From an uncultured Cohaesibacter sp. (GTDB taxonomy: Bacteria > Pseudomonadota > Alphaproteobacteria > Rhizobiales > Cohaesibacteraceae), in the NCBI RefSeq assembly GCF_963666525.1, contig NZ_OY762905.1:2338001-2402000 (forward strand): a stretch of DNA of 64,000 nt. Direction: 5' to 3'. Below are positions 52,522 to 63,050 of this stretch, piece by piece. A program made the translations under genes and the position numbers. The notes beneath the pieces were generated by a model. It was not told where the DNA came from. It was given only the letters and a program-made list of their open reading frames with translations, and ran no database searches. Within the stretch, counting starts at the first letter, position 1; every line of letters begins with the position of its first letter.

Positions 52522-53757
52522 TCAGATAGCCTTCAGCGTCAGCGGTAGTTTTGCAAGTTCGGCATGATCCTTGGAGCTTTCGTCAAGAACCTCGCGAATC
52601 CGCATCGAGGGCATGTAGGCAAGAACACGGTTGCGTCCTTCCTTCTTGGCCAGATACATAGCACAATCTGCCGCCGCGAACAGACTGTCGAAGTGTTTTC
52701 CTGCTGTTTCCACCGAGGCAAAGCCAATGCTGATGCTGAAGCGGACCGGCAAACCCCGATAGTCAAACGTGGTTTCAGCGACATGATGGCGAACCTGATC
52801 CAGCACCGCGCCATGATCTGCATTGCCACCGGGGAAATAGATAGCGAATTCCTCTCCACCCAATCGGCCAAACAGGGCCGAAGACGGCAGACTATAGCGG
52901 ACCGTTCGGGCAAAATCGACCAGAACCTTGTCGCCGGCTTCATGGCCGTAATTGTCGTTGATCTGCTTGAAGTGATCGATATCCATGATCGCCAGCACGG
53001 CACCGATCTCGCTTTCAGGCAAAAGCCGGTTGATCTGCTTGACGAAGGCGCGACGGTTGGCAATCCCGGTCAAAACATCCGTTTCGGATGCAATCCGATG
53101 GCGCTGTTCAGCCCGGTCCTTGATCAGAACAATGGTGGAAACCGCCATCATCGTGGTGTTGAAGAAGATCTCGAGCAGAAACAGCTTCCACCAGTCCGCT
53201 TCCATCCGACCATTGACCACCGGTGCCGGATGAAACAGCGTGAAATAGATTACGCAACCGCGCACGATCGCATGGACCACCAGCACGATCGAGGCAGGAA
53301 CCGCCATCGGCAACTCCCTGTTGCCAGCCCCGGTCACGATGGCGTGGGCATTGGTCAGCGCAACCACCACCACGAACAGGGACTGTACCATGGCATTCAT
53401 GTTCGGATTGTCGTAAAGCACCGGGTAGTTGTCAGCCAGAAGCAGATAGACACCGGGAAGAATGAAAAACAGCACGGACGGGGTTGTCTTGCCGTTGAAG
53501 GCGCGGAACCCGGCAAGCATGGCTACGTTGGCCATGATCACGATGGCAGTGCAGAGCGCCGGAGCAAATGGTCCCAAACGACTCTGCATGGTCAGAATGA
53601 CTGCCGCCACTATCCCGAACACGTAGGCCGACGTCCAGTATCCCGCCGCCTTTTGCTGAAAATTGCTACGCCACACAGTCGCCATCGTGGAAACCGCAAC
53701 GAGCAGAGACAAAAAAAGACAAGCATAGATTGTCGCAATATCAAGCGCGCTTAGCAT
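52522..53757 (-). CDS. Membrane-bound diguanylate cyclase (GGDEF domain)
   Basis: This 411-residue protein has about six N-terminal hydrophobic helices (residues 5-215) and a C-terminal GGDEF domain (about 235-400) starting TDVLTGIANRRAFVKQINR. The active site is LGGEEFAIYF near residue 300, so cyclic-di-GMP synthesis is expected. The usual inhibitory RxxD site five residues before it is not present (segment LPSSALFGRLGGEEF). The membrane part may sense an unknown signal. ATG 53757 has GGGGGAC upstream; TTG 53775 is an alternative. Confidence 0.92.
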   Translation of the reverse strand: MLSALDIATIYACLFLSLLVAVSTMATVWRSNFQQKAAGYWTSAYVFGIVAAVILTMQSRLGPFAPALCTAIVIMANVAMLAGFRAFNGKTTPSVLFFILPGVYLLLADNYPVLYDNPNMNAMVQSLFVVVVALTNAHAIVTGAGNRELPMAVPASIVLVVHAIVRGCVIYFTLFHPAPVVNGRMEADWWKLFLLEIFFNTTMMAVSTIVLIKDRAEQRHRIASETDVLTGIANRRAFVKQINRLLPESEIGAVLAIMDIDHFKQINDNYGHEAGDKVLVDFARTVRYSLPSSALFGRLGGEEFAIYFPGGNADHGAVLDQVRHHVAETTFDYRGLPVRFSISIGFASVETAGKHFDSLFAAADCAMYLAKKEGRNRVLAYMPSMRIREVLDESSKDHAELAKLPLTLKAI

Positions 53758-54069
53758 AGACTGACTGTCCCCCAATTGCGGACAGGCTAATTCAAAACTC
53801 TAAAAATATTCATAATTCAAACCATGAAATCGATTGCATTTCAGGGATAGCCCCTGCGCTACACTGATTTGGCCGTCTCGCCCCTTTGGGCAGGAAGACG
53901 AATGAAAACCCTGACAATGATGGCTGTGCATCAACAAATTACATTTGCGCATTGCCCTGAGACTATCATTTTCCGGCAAAACCGCTAAATTGTCGCCAAA
54001 CAAGAAACACTGCTCCTGCGCAAGGCGCCCTGCCCTCACAGGACAGAAAGAATTCTACGGAGACCAGAG
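53758..54069. other. Divergent gap upstream of saccharopine dehydrogenase
   Basis: These 312 bases contain no credible gene; two short frames lack homology. It carries promoters for the diguanylate cyclase (minus) and dehydrogenase (plus). The cyclase side (53790-53840) is AT-rich. I see no clear operator. Confidence 0.4.
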
Positions 54070-55164
54070 ATGTCACCCACCCCTTCCGAACCCAAAGCCC
54101 ATATCTGGCTGCGCGATGAAGATCGCAGCACCGAACGCCGCACGGCTCTTACCCCAAAAAACGCCAAAAAGCTTATCGACAACGGCTTTACGGTTACGGT
54201 GGAAAAGAGCGCCAAGCGCGTTTGTCCCAATGAAGACTATGAGGCTGTCGGGTGTGCCCTTGCCGAACCACGTTCCTGGGTAAACGCCCCAAAGGACACA
54301 GTCATTCTCGGTCTCAAGGAACTGGCAGAAACACCATCGGAACTGCCGCACCGGATGATCCATTTCGCCCATATCTACAAGGATCAGACCGGCTGGCAGA
54401 AGGAAATGGCGCGCTTCGTCAACGGCGGTGGCCTGCTCTATGATATCGAGTTCCTGACCAACGAAAACGGCCGTCGTGTCGCTGCATTCGGGTATTGGGC
54501 TGGCTGGATGGGCGCGGCTCTTGGTGCCTTCCGCCTGCTCGAACGCCGTGCCGGCCGCGACGAGATCACCAAGGGTGTCTCGCCCTTCGAAAGCCAGGAA
54601 ATCATCATCGAAAAGCTCAGGGCACTGGCCGCTCTGGTCGAAGGAGACCTGCCGACCGCTATCGTCATCGGAGCAAAGGGCCGCTCAGGCACCGGTGCCA
54701 GCGAATGCCTTGAAGCGATTGGCATCAAGGTCACCAAATGGGATATCGAGGAAACCCGCATTCTGGATCGCCAGACCCTTCTCTCCCACGACATGATGGT
54801 CAACTGCGTGCTGATGTTCGGTCCGGGCCTGTTGCTTGCCAACAAGACCCATCTGGCAGCAGAGGGGAGCAACATGAAGGTCATTTCTGACGTTTCCTGC
54901 GATCCCTTCTCCGACTTCAACCCGCTGCCGATCTACGATGCCCCGACCAGCTGGGACGAGCCGGTCATCGAAGTGGCCACGAATGGATCAGGCGATGCCG
55001 TCGAGGTGACCTCCATCGACAATCTGCCTTCCCTTCTGCCCGCTCAGGCCGCCGATGAATTCTCCGATCAGTTCATCACCTCGCTGCTGCGCTTTGATGA
55101 TGGCATCGAGTGGAAGAACGGCAAGGCCAAATTCGAGGCGATTCGGGAAAAGGCCGGTCTCTGA
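54070..55164 (+). CDS. Saccharopine dehydrogenase (NAD+, L-lysine-forming), Lys1-type
   Basis: This 364-residue protein matches the fungal LYS1 length and layout. The N-terminal AlaDH/PNT-like domain has WLRDEDRSTERRTALTP and MIHFAHIYKDQTGWQ; the central NAD domain has GYWAGWMGAALGAFRLL and VIGAKGRSGTGASECLEA. The enzyme interconverts saccharopine with lysine and 2-oxoglutarate. No LYS9-type partner is in the window, so direction (synthesis or breakdown) is unclear. GGAG precedes the ATG, and a terminator follows, making it monocistronic. Confidence 0.9.
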   Translation: MSPTPSEPKAHIWLRDEDRSTERRTALTPKNAKKLIDNGFTVTVEKSAKRVCPNEDYEAVGCALAEPRSWVNAPKDTVILGLKELAETPSELPHRMIHFAHIYKDQTGWQKEMARFVNGGGLLYDIEFLTNENGRRVAAFGYWAGWMGAALGAFRLLERRAGRDEITKGVSPFESQEIIIEKLRALAALVEGDLPTAIVIGAKGRSGTGASECLEAIGIKVTKWDIEETRILDRQTLLSHDMMVNCVLMFGPGLLLANKTHLAAEGSNMKVISDVSCDPFSDFNPLPIYDAPTSWDEPVIEVATNGSGDAVEVTSIDNLPSLLPAQAADEFSDQFITSLLRFDDGIEWKNGKAKFEAIREKAGL

Positions 55165-55243
55165 TCAGAACCGTTCTTGCGGTATCCGATGACCGCACAG
55201 ACGGTCTTGATCTGGTTCGCCATAGAGTTTTGACATATACCAG

Positions 55244-55274
55244 AAAGGGTGCGAATATTTTACGCACCCTTTTT
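55244..55274 (+). terminator. Intrinsic terminator of saccharopine dehydrogenase
   Basis: AAAGGGTGCG and CGCACCCTTT form a 10-bp stem with a 9-base AT-rich loop, then TTC, 79 bases after the stop codon. It ends a 360-base gap (55165-55524) whose remaining part is AT-rich and holds the cytochrome c' promoter. Confidence 0.9.
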
Positions 55275-55489
55275 CTTTGGCAATTTTAGCGCCACCGACT
55301 TATTGCCAATCGCAATTTCCCCGGCAATTACAACACTGAACCATGCCGCCTTTCAAAAGCGGCCAAGCAAAGAAACAAAGCTCACGCAAAAGTCATCATG
55401 CGTGTGGAATATGGTCATTCAATAAGTAGAAAGTCTGACTATATAATCGCAAGGTCAATAATTCTTTTGAGCATTCATGACCGGATTAT

Positions 55490-55511
55490 TTGATGCAATC
55501 TTGATGCAATA
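55490..55511 (+). repeat. Tandem 11-bp repeat upstream of cytochrome c'
   Basis: TTGATGCAATC at 55490-55500 is followed directly by TTGATGCAATA at 55501-55511, 13 bases before the start codon. TTGAT is half of an FNR/FixK-type site, but the copies are direct rather than inverted, so the significance is unproven. Confidence 0.55.
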
Positions 55512-55524
55512 ATGGGGACCAACC

Positions 55525-55968
55525 ATGCATAAACTAGCTCTTGCTACCATCGCCTTGTCCTTGATCGCAGCGCCGGCACTTGCTGGCCCGAAAGAAGATG
55601 CTGTCAGCGAGCGACAGGCCTATTTCAAAAAATTGGGCGGCAATATGAAGCCCCTGTCAGATTTGCTGAAGGGCGACTATGACGCCGCAACGGCGCAGAA
55701 GCATGCCGACGCTCTGGCAGACCTCACCAGCACGGACATCAGCGGCCTGTTCATGGCAGGCACATCGAATGCCGACATGCCCGGCGCAACCAAGGCGCTT
55801 CCGGCCATCTGGGAAGACATGGACGGGTTTGCCGCCAAGTATCAGGCTCTGGCCAGTGCTGCAGCCAATCTCAAGGTGGAAGCCGGGAAAGGCAAGACCG
55901 AACTGGCCGCTGCGTTCGGTGCTGTCGGCGCATCCTGCAAAAGCTGCCATGACGCCTTCCGCGACTGA
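55525..55968 (+). CDS. Cytochrome c'
   Basis: This 147-residue protein has a signal peptide (about residues 1-20, ending APALAG), a four-helix-bundle sequence and the heme-attachment motif CKSCH near the C terminus, the hallmark position of cytochromes c'. Such proteins bind NO and protect against nitrosative stress or carry electrons. GGGGACC precedes the ATG. A cytochrome b561 gene follows after a terminator-like hairpin, the usual partner arrangement. Confidence 0.93.
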   Translation: MHKLALATIALSLIAAPALAGPKEDAVSERQAYFKKLGGNMKPLSDLLKGDYDAATAQKHADALADLTSTDISGLFMAGTSNADMPGATKALPAIWEDMDGFAAKYQALASAAANLKVEAGKGKTELAAAFGAVGASCKSCHDAFRD

Positions 55969-55977
55969 TCCATACCG

Positions 55978-56005
55978 GAGCCGGGTTCATATTACCCGGC
56001 TCTTT
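55978..56005 (+). terminator. Terminator-like hairpin after cytochrome c'
   Basis: GAGCCGGGT pairs with ACCCGGCTC (9 bp, 7-base loop), followed by TTTCC, 10 bases after the cytochrome c' stop. Partial read-through into cytochrome b561 would make c' the more abundant product. Confidence 0.78.
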
Positions 56006-56054
56006 CCCCTCTCTGATATTTGAATTCTTTAAGCAAAATTGACAGGCCACCATC

Positions 56055-56663
56055 ATGACCGAACATTCCGAACAAGACACCCCGCTTGAACGCGTCCGCC
56101 TGTGGGACCCGGCAATCCGGCTCTTCCACTGGGCTCTGGTCCTTTGCGTTGTTGCGGCATGGGGACTGGGCGAATTCGGACCCGATGTGATGACCCTGCA
56201 TTTCTATTTTGGCTATGCGATCGTGGCGCTGCTTGCCTTCCGCCTGATCTGGGGCCTGATCGGCCCGAAAACGGCCCGCTTTGCCCATTTCATCTATGGT
56301 CCGAAAGCCACCTTGAGCTACGCCGCCAGCCTGTTCGAACGCAAACCCAGCTATTGGCGCGGTCACAATCCGATGGGCGCTCTGGCCGCCTTCGCCCTTC
56401 TTGGCCTGCTGATTGCTCAGGTGGCTTCAGGGCTGATGGGCGATCCGGACGATTTTATCAATGTCGGGCCGCTCGCCCAATATGTCGGTTCTGACACAGC
56501 CAGCCTCGCCATTGATCTGCACGAGGCACTTGCGCCTCTTCTGCTGCTGTTGGTCGTCCTTCACGTCGCGACCATCGCCTTCTACAAGATCTGGAAGCGT
56601 GAAGATCTGATCAAACCGATGATCACGGGCTGGAAATGGGTCCGCAAATCCGAAGACTCCTGA
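56055..56663 (+). CDS. Cytochrome b561-like diheme membrane protein
   Basis: This 202-residue protein has four hydrophobic helices and conserved His residues in IRLFHWALVL, LHFYFGYAIVALL, LHEALAPLLLL and VLHVATIAF. It belongs to the prokaryotic cytochrome b561/Ni-Fe hydrogenase b-type family. It would shuttle electrons between the quinone pool and periplasmic cytochrome c'. Conserved co-occurrence of these two genes is known. It is convergent with an Lrp gene. Confidence 0.92.
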   Translation: MTEHSEQDTPLERVRLWDPAIRLFHWALVLCVVAAWGLGEFGPDVMTLHFYFGYAIVALLAFRLIWGLIGPKTARFAHFIYGPKATLSYAASLFERKPSYWRGHNPMGALAAFALLGLLIAQVASGLMGDPDDFINVGPLAQYVGSDTASLAIDLHEALAPLLLLLVVLHVATIAFYKIWKREDLIKPMITGWKWVRKSEDS

Positions 56664-56675
56664 TCGGCCCAACCC

Positions 56676-57119
56676 TCAGATCGTACTGAGCAGAATGCTG
56701 GTCTCACTGTTCAGCACACCTTCGATCAGACGCACCTCCCTGAGCACACGGTCAAAATCGGACAGGGAGGCGGCCTGAATCTCCGCCACAAGGTCCCACG
56801 CCCCGTTGGTCGTATGCAGGGTATGCAGCTCCGGCATGCCCCGAAGCTTGCGGATAACCTGGGACGTGGACTTGCCGACCACCTCGATCAGCATGATCGC
56901 CCGTATGCCATCCAGCTCATAGTCCTCCCGCACCCGAACGGTGAAGCCAAGCACAGCCCCTGATTCCATCAACCTGTCCAGCCGATTCTGCACCGTGCCG
57001 CGCGACACATGCAGGATATCGGCGAGCTTGGACAAGGGCGCCCGTCCGTCATGGCGCAGCAGGGAGATGAGATCCTTGTCCAGCTGATCGAAAATGTGCT
57101 TGGCAGGCTGCGTGCTCAT
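56676..57119 (-). CDS. Lrp/AsnC-family transcriptional regulator
   Basis: This 147-residue protein has the typical helix-turn-helix LSKLADILHVSRGTVQNRLDRL (residues 28-49, longest cited part LHVSRGTVQNRLDRL) and an alpha-beta RAM ligand-binding domain. It is divergent from an ornithine cyclodeaminase gene with two palindromes in the shared region, the classical layout for a local amino-acid-responsive regulator. GAGGAG precedes the ATG. The ligand is probably ornithine, arginine or proline (inference). Confidence 0.92.
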   Translation of the reverse strand: MSTQPAKHIFDQLDKDLISLLRHDGRAPLSKLADILHVSRGTVQNRLDRLMESGAVLGFTVRVREDYELDGIRAIMLIEVVGKSTSQVIRKLRGMPELHTLHTTNGAWDLVAEIQAASLSDFDRVLREVRLIEGVLNSETSILLSTI

Positions 57120-57158
57120 TGGCCCTGGCTCCTCTCGCGATAAATGCTGAAATTGCCG

Positions 57159-57200
57159 AATTGTACAATTTTCGCTTTGAATTTTGATAATGGCTTATCA
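57159..57200. promoter_or_regulatory. Palindromes in the Lrp/ornithine cyclodeaminase gap
   Basis: AATTGTACAATT at 57159-57170 is a perfect palindrome. TGATAA-TGGC-TTATCA at 57185-57200 is an inverted repeat with a 4-base spacer. Both are AT-rich as Lrp-family sites usually are, and their centres are about 28 bases apart. They are candidate binding sites for the adjacent Lrp protein. Confidence 0.6.
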
Positions 57201-57361
57201 TTTATTGAGGAGTTTTGCCATTTTGTCTGAAAATTTGTCCCGCTATTCTTGAATCGCCGACGTAATCCATCAAGCGATGGTGAGCGCCGTTTGATCCGCG
57301 CACCCATCCGATCCTTCGGCAGGCCTTGCCGTTTTCTCAAAGAATTCAGGAAACTTTTGAC

Positions 57362-58432
57362 ATGACAGCCCCCCGCAAAGACTCTCTCAATCTTGTCCCC
57401 TTTGTCAGCGTCGACAACATGATGAAACTGATCCTCTCCATCGGCGTCGAAGAAGCCATCGAAGGGATCGCGGCCCAGATTGAAAGCGATTTCAAACGGT
57501 GGGAAAGCTTTGACAAGACTCCGCGCATCGCCTCTCATTCCAAGGAAGGCGTAATTGAGCTGATGCCAACCAGTGACGGCGAGGTCTATGGCTTCAAATA
57601 TGTCAACGGCCACCCGAAAAACACCAAGGAAGGCCTGCAGACGGTCACGGCCTTCGGCCTGTTGGCCGATGTCTACACCGGCTATCCTGTGCTGCTGACG
57701 GAAATGACCATTCTAACGGCCCTCAGAACCGCCGCCACTTCGGCGATGGCCGCCAAATATCTGGCACCCAAGAATGCCAGGGTCATGGCGATCATCGGTA
57801 ACGGTGCGCAGTGTGAATTCCAGGCACTGGCCTTCAAGCGCATTTGCGGAATCGACACCGTACGCCTTTATGACATCGATCCGATTGCCACCGACAAGGC
57901 CGAGTTCAACCTCAGGGATTCGGGCCTCAAGGTCATCCGCGCCTCAAGCCATCAGGAATGCGTGGCCGGCGCCGACATCATCACCACCTGCACCGCCGAC
58001 AAGCAGTGCGCCACGATCCTGACCGACAACATGGTCGGCTCGGGCCAGCACATCAATGCCATCGGCGGCGACTGTCCGGGCAAGACCGAATTGCACGCGG
58101 ATATCCTGCGCCGGTCTGACATTTTTGTCGAATACCCGCCGCAGACCCGAATCGAAGGTGAAATCCAGCAGTTGGCACCGGATCACCCGGTCAAGGAACT
58201 CTGGAAAGTGATGACCGGACAGGAAGAAGGCCGCACCTCGGAAAGCCAGATCACGCTGTTTGACTCCGTCGGTTTCGCCATCGAGGATTTCTCGGCCCTG
58301 CGCTACATCCACGACGTCATCAAGGGCACCCGCTTCTATGACGACCTCGACATGCTGGCCGATCCGGACGAGCCACGCGACCTCTATGGCATGGTGCGCC
58401 GGGCGGAAAAGGCATTGGCTGCAGCGGAATAG
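57362..58432 (+). CDS. Ornithine cyclodeaminase
   Basis: This 356-residue member of the ornithine cyclodeaminase/mu-crystallin family has the substrate-side segment PFVSVDNMMKLIL, the MTILTALRTAATSAMAAKYL motif with catalytic residues and the Rossmann segment VMAIIGNGAQCEFQALAF. It converts L-ornithine to proline plus ammonia using bound NAD. Length and the VFVEYPPQT-type C-terminal region fit true ornithine cyclodeaminases better than alanine dehydrogenases. ATG 57362 is chosen; AGGA lies 11 bases upstream. It is divergent from an Lrp regulator. Confidence 0.92.
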   Translation: MTAPRKDSLNLVPFVSVDNMMKLILSIGVEEAIEGIAAQIESDFKRWESFDKTPRIASHSKEGVIELMPTSDGEVYGFKYVNGHPKNTKEGLQTVTAFGLLADVYTGYPVLLTEMTILTALRTAATSAMAAKYLAPKNARVMAIIGNGAQCEFQALAFKRICGIDTVRLYDIDPIATDKAEFNLRDSGLKVIRASSHQECVAGADIITTCTADKQCATILTDNMVGSGQHINAIGGDCPGKTELHADILRRSDIFVEYPPQTRIEGEIQQLAPDHPVKELWKVMTGQEEGRTSESQITLFDSVGFAIEDFSALRYIHDVIKGTRFYDDLDMLADPDEPRDLYGMVRRAEKALAAAE

Positions 58433-58466
58433 CACTCGCGAGACCACACCCGATCAGAAATCAGAC

Positions 58467-58500
58467 AAAGGCCGCTGCGCACCGCAGTGGCCTTTTTGTT
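58467..58500 (+). terminator. Intrinsic terminator of ornithine cyclodeaminase
   Basis: AAAGGCCGCTGC and GCAGTGGCCTTT form a 12-bp stem with one G-T pair, then TTGTT, 35 bases after the stop codon. Confidence 0.9.
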
Positions 58501-58886
58501 TGTTTTGGCCACTTTTGACATCGGGGTTTTCCCCTAGACAATGGGATGATTGACCGCATTTTCCGTAATTTCAAAGAAACGATCTCGCTAACCTTTACGA
58601 ATATCCAGAACAGGAAAGAATAGACAGAAGAAAGAAGAAATTATTTTTTTGAATAATAGAGAACCGGCACAATTCACTCATCCATTGGTGGGATGGTTTC
58701 TTTTTACGCCAGATACAGATGGCGATAATACATTCATATTACCTACCAAAGAGCAATACCACTCGTGTAGACGCTCTGCTATCGCCTAAGCATAATAGTT
58801 TGAAAAACTGCCTTCGAGCATCACCGCACCAAGCAAGCACACCAGTATGGTGCACAGTTTCAATAGACGAGTTCTGGGAGGAACGC
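58501..58886. other. AT-rich leader region upstream of acs
   Basis: These 386 bases have no separate gene. An in-frame extension of acs to 58719 lacks homology. The stretch 58610-58760 is markedly AT-rich and should hold the acs promoter; I see no certain -35/-10 boxes or RNA element. Confidence 0.45.
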
Positions 58887-60827
<1,941 letters not shown>

Positions 60828-60864
60828 AATCGGAAAGCGCCTGGCAATACGATCAAAAGACACG

Positions 60865-60895
60865 ACTGCAGGGCCAAAACCCTGCAGTTTTTGTT
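60865..60895 (+). terminator. Intrinsic terminator of acs
   Basis: ACTGCAGGG and CCCTGCAGT form a perfect 9-bp stem with a CCAAAA-type loop, followed by TTTTG, 38 bases after the acs stop codon. Confidence 0.92.
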
Positions 60896-60905
60896 TGTAC
60901 AACGG

Positions 60906-61802
60906 CTACCAGCTCTCCGGCCGGACTTTACGCTTGAAACCATGGCCATCGGCTGCCTGCTGGTCTGGCAGCTCACGCAGACGGTGGCTCAGATACGAGT
61001 AGAAGGGGCGTTGAAAGTCCTTGAGAATCGCCTTCAGCGGATCGGACGGACTGAAAGCAACCGCGCTATCGCCCTTCATGCAATAATGCTCATAGAGAGC
61101 CTGATCGAGGCTGTTCTCTTCCATGATCCGGTTGACCTGCCCATCGGTTAGCGTGGCCTCGGTCACCGCCTTATGTGGATTCTTGTTGCGCGAGGCAAAA
61201 TCGACCGATCCCCCCTCTTCCCGGGCTATCATCGCCAGCAGTTGATCACAGTCCCTGTAGGAGCCGACAAACCAGAAGTCGCGCAACCCCTCGTGGATGC
61301 GGTACAGCTTCTCTTCTGACGACATCAGGCGCACCAGCGGTGCCGGAATTTCCAGCACACGGGTCAGGATGAAACTGGAAACCGGGTTGAGTGGTCGCGT
61401 CCTGTAGAACAGGTCGAAGGAAAAGGCCTGCATTCCCTGCGACTGATAGCGCTTCATGCGATAATTGTAATAGGACAGGTAGAAGCCGAGCGGGTCCCTC
61501 AGCAGGATCGACTGCCGGATCGGCCTGCCTGGAAAGCAAGCCTCCAGCGAGCGCCCGATCCAGTGCCCTGACACGAAGCGTATGCCTTCAAGCGCGCCCA
61601 TCTCGGGTTGCTGGTAATTCCTTGAACTGAAATGGATACGGGGTGCTTTCAGACGAGCCGGACGCAGAAACTGATCACCAAAATTCTGCGCAATATAGTA
61701 GTCGATACTCGACCCGGCGCATTTCGGGACGTGATAGGCAAAATAGACATGAGAGGTCCGTTCGCCCTTATTGTCCGCCTTGCCGGTAAGCTTGGTCTTC
61801 AT
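60906..61802 (-). CDS. P-loop sulfotransferase-like protein
   Basis: This 298-residue protein has the N-terminal phosphosulfate-binding type motif YHVPKCAGSSIDYY (compare HIPKTGGTS in membrane sulfotransferases) and a later LLRDPLGFYLSYYNYR corresponding to the 3'-phosphate-binding Arg/Ser region. It could transfer sulfate from PAPS to a carbohydrate or lipid; no PAPS genes are nearby. Start ATG 61802 is tentative, since the upstream frame to 61922 lacks homology. It borders the most AT-rich gap of the window, so recent acquisition is possible. Confidence 0.75.
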   Translation of the reverse strand: MKTKLTGKADNKGERTSHVYFAYHVPKCAGSSIDYYIAQNFGDQFLRPARLKAPRIHFSSRNYQQPEMGALEGIRFVSGHWIGRSLEACFPGRPIRQSILLRDPLGFYLSYYNYRMKRYQSQGMQAFSFDLFYRTRPLNPVSSFILTRVLEIPAPLVRLMSSEEKLYRIHEGLRDFWFVGSYRDCDQLLAMIAREEGGSVDFASRNKNPHKAVTEATLTDGQVNRIMEENSLDQALYEHYCMKGDSAVAFSPSDPLKAILKDFQRPFYSYLSHRLRELPDQQAADGHGFKRKVRPESW

Positions 61803-62410
61803 CAGCCCGCAATCCTTGATCTGGTCAGCTTTTGTCCGGCAGATCAGAAGAAACCGCGTTCCCGTGGCGTCACACAAAGGCGCGCTGCTTGTTGAACATG
61901 GGACTGATACACACCGGCACACCCAAGCTAAAGCGAGCCAAAAGCGTCAAATCAAAGAATACGTACAATAAAAACCTATTTATCCAGTAATAAAATGACC
62001 GATTTACTCTGTAGAAACAAACATATCGATCAAATTACTTACAGAAAGAAAACAGAAAAACATCAATATATTCATCTAAAAATTGCATAATAATAGTATG
62101 GCACTATGATTGATCTCTAAGATATGCAATCAATGGCGAAATTATATATTTATGTCAGATAGTTATATCAATACTGACAACAGCCAAGACATATCGATCA
62201 CCTGGCCGTCACAACCGGTTTGCGAAGAATTCCCAATCGTTTCAGCAATATTCAGTTTGAAATTGAACAATGCGCGAGCGCACGTTTCCAAAAGCTGCAG
62301 TCTGGAAATCTCTGGCAACAGTTGGCAAACACCTGCCCACATCTCGCCCCATCATCAGGACCGCAGATGCAGTCCTTGCCGGGTGAGACAGATGAAGGGG
62401 CAAGAAAAAG
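61803..62410. other. AT-rich gap between sulfotransferase-like and cNMP-binding genes
   Basis: This 608-base stretch has no gene I can support. Bases 61960-62200 are markedly AT-rich against the GC-rich coding background. A 115-codon plus-strand frame (62110-62457) runs into the cNMP-binding gene in antisense and has no family signal, although an in-frame ATG at 62152 opens its non-overlapping part. No hairpin with a T-run stands out. Confidence 0.5.
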
Positions 62411-62923
62411 CTAGTAATCCCGCTGAACGAAGCTTTCCACCTCTTCCAGAGACATGACTTCTTCGGAGTCATTGCCGAGCTTGGAGCGGACCAGCTCGAG
62501 ATCACCAACCAGACCGGCCAGACGCCCGGCAATGCGATCGTGAATGATGGCCGCCAGATCAGGATATTCATCCATGACGCGCCGGAAGGTGACCCGCCGG
62601 ATCTGGATGACCCTGACATCCTCGATGGCCGTGGCCATGGCGGAGCGACGTGTTTCTGCCATCAGGGCCATTTCCCCGATCAGGCTGCCAGCACCAAGGA
62701 TCTGACTCTGCACGTCAAACCCGTTGGCCGAAATGGTCATCCGAACCTGCCCTTCAGTGATGACAAAGCCTGAATCGGCCAGATCGCCCTGCCGGAAAAT
62801 CACCTGCTTGGCACGATAGGCACGCATTTCCGCGCCAAAGGCCAACAGACGCAACTGGTCATTGTCAAAATCATTGAAGAAGGAAACCTGCTTGAGCAGG
62901 TCGATATCACTTGTCAGGCTCAT
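62411..62923 (-). CDS. Cyclic nucleotide-binding domain protein without HTH
   Basis: This 170-residue protein has the cyclic-nucleotide-binding beta roll at about residues 14-125. The segment ILGAGSLIGEMALMAETRRSA (core GSLIGEMALM) contains the phosphate-binding cassette with Glu, then Arg-Arg-Ser. The C terminus is helical and has no helix-turn-helix, so it is not a CRP-type DNA binder as it stands. It may be a regulatory subunit or membrane-channel sensor. It is upstream of a response-regulator gene's reading direction in tandem, gap 127 bases. Confidence 0.88.
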   Translation of the reverse strand: MSLTSDIDLLKQVSFFNDFDNDQLRLLAFGAEMRAYRAKQVIFRQGDLADSGFVITEGQVRMTISANGFDVQSQILGAGSLIGEMALMAETRRSAMATAIEDVRVIQIRRVTFRRVMDEYPDLAAIIHDRIAGRLAGLVGDLELVRSKLGNDSEEVMSLEEVESFVQRDY

Positions 62924-63050
62924 AGACGTCTTTCAACCCGATGAGAATCCGATAGAACTGCCCCACTATAGGCGAGTTCTATCGTGGCATGTCAAGCAGC
63001 ATCAGACCCTTGCCGGTGGCATCTTCAGGCGGCAGCCGAACAGAAGCGCC

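Noticed and set aside
62110-62457. 115-codon plus-strand frame in the AT-rich gap
   Set aside because: Its second half is antisense to the cNMP-binding gene, it lacks a convincing ribosome-binding site, and composition shifts midway.
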